A stretch of 64,000 nucleotides of DNA from Aristolochia californica. Its lineage: Eukaryota; Streptophyta; Magnoliopsida; Piperales; Aristolochiaceae. Of this stretch, positions 56,999 to 64,000 are shown piece after piece. The notes beneath the pieces are model-generated. The model was given only the letters and a program-made list of their open reading frames with translations, did not search any database and was not told the origin of the DNA. The translations under genes and the position numbers were made by a program. Numbering within the stretch: position 1 is the stretch's first letter; each line of letters begins with the position of its first letter. The stretch covers positions 11,439,955 to 11,503,954 of the forward strand of contig JARWKL010000012.1 in assembly GCA_029961685.1 (NCBI GenBank), read 5' to 3'.

Positions 56999-57364
56999 AG
57001 GTCATTTGCATCTTTAACATGTTTCAAGCATGCATATCCATTTTTAAAACACGTGTAGCAGATATCTCTTTTTAGGGATTGTAAGCACTTTTAGTTTTTA
57101 TATCTTAGGTTTTACAATCGTCGTAAAAAAGGGGAGGAGGGGGATTTTTAACTAATTGTTGACTCCCCATCCATAAGTCATTTCTTACAAAATTATAACC
57201 CGTGACACATGATAAATCACTTTACAATTCATCTATGATTATTAGGTCAGCTTTTCGCAAACGGGCAAAATAATGGCTTGTTTGACTCGGGTAAATATCC
57301 CACCGCACGTTCACTAGAGATTTTAATGAGCGTATGTTATTCTCTATAAAAGCTTTGGATCCAT
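56999..57364. repeat. Truncated satellite monomer (~366 bp)
   Basis: The front of an A2/B-like monomer ('acgtgtagcagatatctcttt') is fused at about 57067-57073 to the B-type back half ('ttagggattgtaagcac'). Roughly 300 bp of the interior is missing, including the TTAGGGTT motif and the poly(T) tract. The G-rich tract and dyad region are retained. It marks the point where A2 monomers give way to the C-D order again. Confidence 0.85.
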
Positions 57365-60300
57365 AGGTCATTTGCATCTTTAACATGTTTCAAGCTTGCA
57401 TATCCATTTTTAAAACACGTGTAGAAGAAATCTCTTTCTTGTAAAATTCCAAGATATTAGGGTTGAACTAGTGGAATTTCCAAAACTTGGATAACAATAC
57501 TTTTGTGTTAATTTTTGGTGTGTGAATAATTTTGCTTTACTTACAATTGTTATTGTTTTAAATTTTTTCCATACTTAAACTCTAAAATTTTCCTTTTGCT
57601 GTGATCTATTTGCGTTTTTTTGTTTACGGGATGAAGGGAGAGTGAAAACTCAAATTTTTGATTTGAGAAAAAAGTGTACATTTAAAATGGAGACGCACAG
57701 TGCACAAATGTAGAGAGAGATAATTCCCAAGACTGTCTGTAATTTTTAAAGAATTTAAGCTCTTTTTAGTTTTTATATCTCAGGTTTTGCAATCGCGGGA
57801 AAAGGGGGAGGTGGGGGTGTTTTTAACTGAGTGTGGACTCCCAATCCGTAAGTCATTTCTTACAAAAATTTAGCCCGTTACGGATGATAAATCACTTTAC
57901 AATCATCTGTGATTGTTAGGTAAGGTTTTTGTAAACGGGCAAAATAATGGCTTGTTTGACTCGGGTAAATATCCCACCGCACGTTCATTGACAATTTAAT
58001 GAGTGTTTGCTATTCTCTTTAAAAGCTTTGGATCCATAGGTCATTTGCATCTTTAATATGTTTCAAACATGCATATCCATTTTTAAAACACGTGTAGAAG
58101 AAATCTCTTTCCTGAAAAATTCCATGCAATTCGGCTTGAACTAGTGGAATTTCCCAAACTTTGAAAACAAAACTTTTGTGTTCATTTGTGGTGTGTGAAT
58201 AAATTTTCTATACTTAAATTTTTTATTGTTTTAAATTTTTTCACACAAAACTCTAAAATTTTCATTTTGTTGTGATCTATTGTCCTTTTTTTGTTTACGG
58301 GATGAAGGGAGAGAAAAAACTCAAAGTTTTGATTTAAGAAAAAAGTGTAGATCTAAAATGGAGATGCACAATGCACAAATGTAGGGAGTGATATTCCCAA
58401 AGAGTGTTTGTAATTTTTAGGGATTGTAAGATATTTTTAGTTTTTATATCTCAAGTTTTGCAATCGTCGGGAAAAGGGGAGGCGGGGTATTTTTAACTAA
58501 CCGTTGACTCCCAATCCGTATGTCATTTCTTACAAAAATATACCCCGTTACTCACGATAAATCACATTACAATCATCTATGATTGTTAGGTCAGCTTTTT
58601 GCAAACGGGCAAACTAATGGCTTGTTTGACTCGGGTAAATATCCCGCCACACGTTCACTTCAGAATTTAATGAGCGTTTGTTATTCTCATTAAAAGCTTT
58701 GGATCCATCGGTCATTTGCATCTTTAACATGTTTCAAGCATGCATATCCATTTTTAAAACACGTGTAGAAGAAATTTCTTTCTTGTATAATTCCAAGCTA
58801 TTAGGGTTGAACTAGTGGAATTTCCAATTCTTGGATAACAAAATTTTGTGTTCATTTGTGGTATGTGAATAAATTTTCATTACTTAAATTTTTTATTGTT
58901 TAATTTTTTCCATACATAAACTCTAAAATTTTCATTTTGTTGTGATCTATTTACCTTTTTTTTGTTTACGGCATGAAGGGAGAACGAAAACTAAAAGTTT
59001 TGCTTTAAGAAAAAAATGTACATCTAAAATGGAGATGCACAATGCACAAATGTAGAGAGATATACTTCCAAAGAGTGTCCGTGATTTTTAAGGATTGTAA
59101 GCTCTTTTCTGTTTTTAGTTCTTAGGTTTTGTAATCGTCGGGAAAAGGGGGAGGCTTGGGATTTTTAATTGAGTGTTTACTCCCAATTCGTAAGTCATTT
59201 CTTACAATAATATAGCCCGTCATGAATGAAAAATCACTTTACAATCATCTATGATTGTTAGGTCAACTTTTTGCAAACGGGCAAAATAATGGCTTGTTTG
59301 ACTCAGGTAAATATCCTGCCGCACGTTTTCTTAAGAATTTAATGAGCGTTTGTTATTCTCATTAAAAGCTTTGGATCCATAGGTCATTTGCATCTTTAAC
59401 ATGTTTGAAGCATGCATATCCATTTTTAAAACACGTGTACAAGAAATCTCTTTCTTGTAAAATTCCAAGCTATTAGGGTTGAGCTAGTTGAATTTCCAAA
59501 TCTTGGATAACAAAACTTTTGTGTTCATTTGTGGTTTGTGAATAAATTTTCTTTACTTACATTTTTTTTTAAAATTTTTTCCATACATAAACTCTAAAAT
59601 TTTCATTTTGTTTTATCAATTTGCCTTTTTTTTTTTTTTTTACGGTATGAAGGGGCAACGAAAACTCAAAATTTTGATTTGAGAAAAAAGTGTACATCTA
59701 AAATGGAGATGCACAATTCACAAATTTAGAAAGAGATAATTGCAAAGAGGGTCTGTAATTTTTAGGGATTGTAAGCTCTTTTACTTTTTATATCTCAGGT
59801 TTTGCAATTGTCGGGTAAAAGGGGAGGCGGGAGATTTTTAACTTAATGTTGACTCCCTATCTATAAGTCATTTCTTACAAAAATATAGCCCGTTACACAT
59901 GATAAATCACTTTACAATTCATCTATGAAATTTAGGTCAGCTTTTTGCAAACGGGCAAAATAAAGGCTTGTTTGACTCGGGTAAATATCCCACCACACGT
60001 TCACTAGAGAATTTAATGAGCGTATGTTATTCTCTTTAAAATCTTTGGATCCATAGGTCAATTGCATATTTAACATGTTTCAAGATTGCATATCCATTTT
60101 TAAAACACGTGTAGAAGAAATCTCTTTCTTGTAAAATTCCAAGCTATTAGGGTTGAACTAGTGGAATTTCCCAAAGTTGGATAACAAAAGTTTTGTGTTG
60201 ATTTTTGGTGTGTGAATAAATATTCTTTACTTACATTTGTTATTGTTTTAAATTTTTTCCAAACTTAAACTCTAAAATTTTCATTTTACTGTGATCTATT

Positions 60301-63300
60301 TGCATTTTTTGTTTACGGGATGAAGGGAGAGAGAAAACTGAAAGTTTTGATTTAAGAAAAAAGTGTACATTTAAAACAGAGATGCACAGTGCATAAATGT
60401 AGAGAGAGAGATAATTCCAAAGAGTGTCTGTAATTTTTAGGGAATTTAAGCTCTTTTTAGTTTTTATATCTCAGGTTTTGCAATTGTCGGGAAAAGGGGG
60501 AGGCGAGGTGTTTTTAACTGAGTGTTGACTCCCAATCCGTAAGTCATTTCTTAAAAAAATATTGCCCGTTATGGATGGTAAATCACTTTACAATCATCTA
60601 TGATTGTTAGGTAAGCTTTTTGTAAACAGGCAAAATGAAGGCTTATTTGACTCTGGTAAATATCCCACCACACTTTCATTGAAAATTTAATGAGCGTTTG
60701 TTATTCTCTTTAAAATCTTTGGATCCATAGGTCATTTGCATATTTAACATGTTTCAAGCATGCATATCCATTTTTTAAACACGTGTAGAAGAAATCTCTT
60801 TCTTGTAAAATTCCATGCAATTAGGGTTGAACTAGTGGAATTTCCCAAACTTGGAAAACAAAACTTTTGTGTTGATTTGTGGTGTGTGAATAAATTTTCT
60901 ATACTTACATTTGTTATTGTTTTAATTTTTTTTTTTCACACATAAACTCAAAAATTTTCATTTTGTTGTCTTTTTTGGTTTACGGGATGAAGGGAGAGCG
61001 AAAAACTCAAAGTTTTGATTTAAGATAAAAGTGTACATCTAAATTGGAGATGCACAATGCACAAATGTAGGGAGACATAATTCCAAAGAGTTTTTTTAAT
61101 TTTTGGGGATTGTAAGATCTTTTTAGTTTTTATATCTCAGGTTTTACAATCGTCGGGAAAATGGGGAGGCGGGGTATTTTTAACTGACTGTTGACTCCCA
61201 TTCCGTATGTCATTTCTTTCAAAAGTATAGCCCATTACTCATGATAAATCACATTACAATCATCTATGATTGTTAGGTGAGCTTTTTGCAAACGGGCAAA
61301 ATATTGGCTTGTTTGACTCGGTTAAATATCCCATCGCACGTTCACTTCAGAATTTAATGAGTGTTTGTTATTCTCATTAAAAGCTTTGGATCCATAGGTC
61401 ATTTGCATCTTTAACATGTTTCAAGCATGCATATCCATTTTTAAAACACATGTACAAGAATTCTCTTTCTTGTAAAATGCCAAGCTATTGGGGTTGAACT
61501 AGTGGAATTTCCCAATCTGGGATAACTAAATTTTGCGTTCATTTGTGGTGTGTGAATAAATTTTCATTACTTACATTTGTTATTGTTTTAATTTTTTTCC
61601 ATACATAAACTCTAAAATTTACATTTTGTTGTGATCTATTTACCTTTTTTTGGTTACAGCATGAAGGGAGAACGAAAACTCATAGTTTTGATTTAATATA
61701 AAGTGTACATCTAAAATGGAGATGCACAATGGACATATGTAGAGAGATATAATTCCAAAGAGTGTCTGTGATTTTTAAGGATTGTGAGCTCTTTTCAGTT
61801 TTTAGTTCTCAGGTTTTGCAATCGTCGGGAAAAGGGAGAGGCGGGGGATTTTTAATTGAGTGTTGACTCCCAATCCATAAGTCATTTCTTACAATAATAT
61901 TGCCCGTTACGAATGAAAAATCACTTTACAATCATCTATTATTGTTAGGTCAGCTTTTAGCAAGCGGGCAAAATAATGGCTTGTTTGACTCGGGTAAATA
62001 TCCCGCCGCACGTTCACTTAAGAATTTAATGAACGTTTGTTATTCTTATTAAAAGCTTTGGATCCATAGGTCATTTGCATCTTTAACAGGTTTCAAGCAT
62101 GCATATCCATTTTTAAAACACGTGTAGAAGAAATCTCTTTCTTGTAAAATTTCTAGCTATTAGGGTTGAACTAGTGGAATTTCCCAATCTTGGATAACAA
62201 AACATTTGTGTTCATTTATGGTTCGTGAATAAATTTTATTTATTAACATTTTTTATTTTTTAAAATTTTTTCCATACATAAACTCTAAAATTTTCATTTT
62301 GTTGTTATCAATTTACCTTTTTTATTCCACGGTATGTAGGGGGAGCGAAAACTCAAAATTTCTATTTGAGAAAAAAGTGTACATCTAAAATGGAGATGCA
62401 CAATGGAAAATTTTTGAAAGAGATAATTCCAAAGAGTGTCTGTAATTTTTGGGGATTGTAAGATCTTTTTAGTTTTTATATCTCAGGTTATGCAATCGTC
62501 GGGAAAACGGGGAGGCGGGGTATTTTTAACTAACTATTGATTCCTAATCCGTATGTCATTTCCTTCAAAAATATAGCCCATTACTCATGATAAATCACAT
62601 TACAATCATCTATGATTGTTAGGTCAGCTTTTTGCAAACGGGCAAAACAATGGCTTGTTTGACTCGGGTAAATATCCCGCCGCACGTTCACTTCAGAATT
62701 TAATGAGTGCTTTTTATTCTCATTAAAAGCTTTGGATCTATAGGTCATTTGCATCTTTAACATGTTTCAAGGATTCATATCCATTTTTAAAACACGTGTA
62801 CAAGAATTCTCTTTCTTGTAAAATTCATAGCTATTAGGGTTGAACTAGTCGATTTTCCCAATCTTGGATAACTAAATTTTGCGTTCATTTGTGGTGTGTA
62901 AATAAATTTTTATTACTTACATTTGTTATTGTTTTAATTTTTTTCCATACATAAACTCTAAAATTAAATTTTGTTGTGATTTATTTACCTTTTTTTGTTT
63001 ACGACATGAAGGGAGAACGAAAACTCATAGTTTTGATTTAATATAAAGTGTACATCTAAAATGGAGATGCACAATGCACATATGTAGAGAGATATAATTC
63101 CAAAGAGTGTCCGTGATTTTTAAGGATTGTGAGCTCTTTTCAGTTTTTAGTTCTCAGGTTTTGCAATCGTCGGGAAAAGGGGGAGACGGGGGATTTTTAA
63201 TTGAGTGTTTACTCCCAATCCGTAAGTCATTTCTTACAATAATATTGCCCGTTACGAATGAAAAATCACTTTACAATCATCTATTATTGTTAGGTCAGCG

Positions 63301-64000
63301 TTTTGCAAGCGGGCAAAATAATGGCTTGTTTGACTCTGGTAAATATCCCGCCGCATGTTCACTTAAGAATTTAATGAGCGTTTGTTATTCTCATTAGAAG
63401 CTTTGGATCCATAGGTCATTTGCATCTTTAACAGGTTTCAAGCATGCATATCCATTTTTAAAACACGTGTAGAAGAAATCTCTTTCTTGTAAAATTTCTA
63501 GCTATTAGGGTTGAACTAGTGGAATTTCCCAATCTTGGATAACAAAACTTTTGTGTTCATTTGTGGTTTGTGAAAAAACAATTCTTTACTAACATTTTTT
63601 ATTTTTTAAAATTTTTTCCATACATAAACTCTAAAATTTTCATTTTGTTGTTATCAGTTTACCTTTTTTTTTTCACGGTATGTAGGCGAGCGAAAACTCA
63701 AAATTTTGATTTGAGAAAAAATTGTACATCTAAAATGGAGAAGCACAATGCCAAAATTTAGAAGGAGATAATTCCAAAGAGTGTCTGTAATTTTTAGGGA
63801 TTGTAAGCTCTTCTAGTTGTTATATCACAGGTTTTGCAATCGTCGGGAAAAAGGGGAGGCGGGGGATTTTTAACTGAATGTTGACTCCCAATCCATAAGT
63901 CATTTCTTACAAAAAATACCCCGTTACACATGATAAATCACTTTACAATCATCTATGATTGTTAGGTCAGCTTTTTGCAAACAGGCAAAATAATAGCTTG
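57365..64000. repeat. Satellite segment C-D-A2-B-C-D-A2-B/D-A2-B (to window edge)
   Basis: Monomers start at 57365 (C), 58038 (D), 58709 (A2), 59381 (B), 60055 (C), 60729 (D), 61396 (A2), 62068 (B front, D tail), 62742 (A2) and 63413 (B, cut by the window end). Here A2 fills the place of A in the tetramer. The pair 61396/62068 and the pair 62742/63413 share private words such as 'tgatttaatataaagtgtac' and 'caagcgggcaaaataatgg', so they are a recent dimer duplication of about 1.35 kb. Confidence 0.8.

Larger units (their letters stand above)
18008..64000. repeat. Satellite array, right part (about 69 further monomers, same orientation)
   Basis: The same satellite resumes after the organelle insert with unchanged orientation and runs off the right edge. 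Anchor positions can be followed from 18359 to 63413 with a mean spacing of about 663 bp. Monomers differ by substitutions, poly(T) length changes and small deletions, and fall into the same subtypes as the left part. Segments are described in separate entries. No gene, RNA gene or transposon is seen in this 46 kb. The short open frames of 60-80 codons are recurrent by-products of the repeat. Confidence 0.97.

Noticed and set aside
1..64000. CRISPR array or bacterial repeat
   Set aside because: The repeat unit is ~670 bp with no short repeat/spacer alternation, and the insert genes are plant organelle genes.
1..64000. Naming the species or a published satellite family
   Set aside because: I do not recognise the monomer as a named family and cannot search databases; the organelle genes only support a flowering-plant origin.

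Overview
This window is nuclear plant DNA, almost certainly from a flowering plant and from a heterochromatic (possibly pericentromeric or centromeric) region. About 60.4 kb is one AT-rich satellite arranged head to tail in a single orientation. The monomer is about 660-675 bp. I could follow about 91 copies through the anchor word aggtcatttgcatctttaac. The remaining 3.64 kb (about 14367-18007) is a single block of organelle DNA inside the array. I see no intact nuclear gene, transposon, rRNA gene or CRISPR array.

The satellite has at least four recognisable monomer subtypes (called A, B, C and D here) plus a fifth, A2, which looks like a B/A recombinant. They recur in the order A-B-C-D, a higher-order repeat of about 2.65-2.7 kb. 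This order is disturbed by dropped monomers, hybrid monomers, short deletions at microhomologies, local tandem duplications and one larger block copied about 31.6 kb apart (4742-14366 and 36318-43930). Near 52.4-57 kb the tetramer order gives way to a run of A2/A monomers. Most monomers carry a perfect 8-bp inverted repeat around a 2-bp centre, a G-rich tract, a telobox-like TTAGGGTT, a CACGTG palindrome, a variable T tract and adjacent HindIII/BamHI sites.

The organelle block reads left to right: the 5' part of plastid ycf2 (minus strand); plastid trnI-CAU (plus strand, 3' end degraded); a mitochondrial-type spacer with a 56-bp tandem duplication; mitochondrial rps1 (plus, frameshifted); a GC-rich mitochondrial-type spacer; mitochondrial nad9 (plus, frameshifted); and a last spacer. 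ycf2 and trnI-CAU keep their normal divergent plastid order. All genes here are pseudogenes, and nad9 keeps genomic (unedited) codons, so it came from DNA and not from cDNA. No target-site duplication is visible. About 51 bp of satellite is missing at the junction, and the two flanks belong to different monomer subtypes, so integration was accompanied or followed by rearrangement.

Monomer subtypes were assigned by eye from diagnostic words; no alignment or database search was run. The short ORFs that recur in the array are treated as by-products of the repeat and not as genes.
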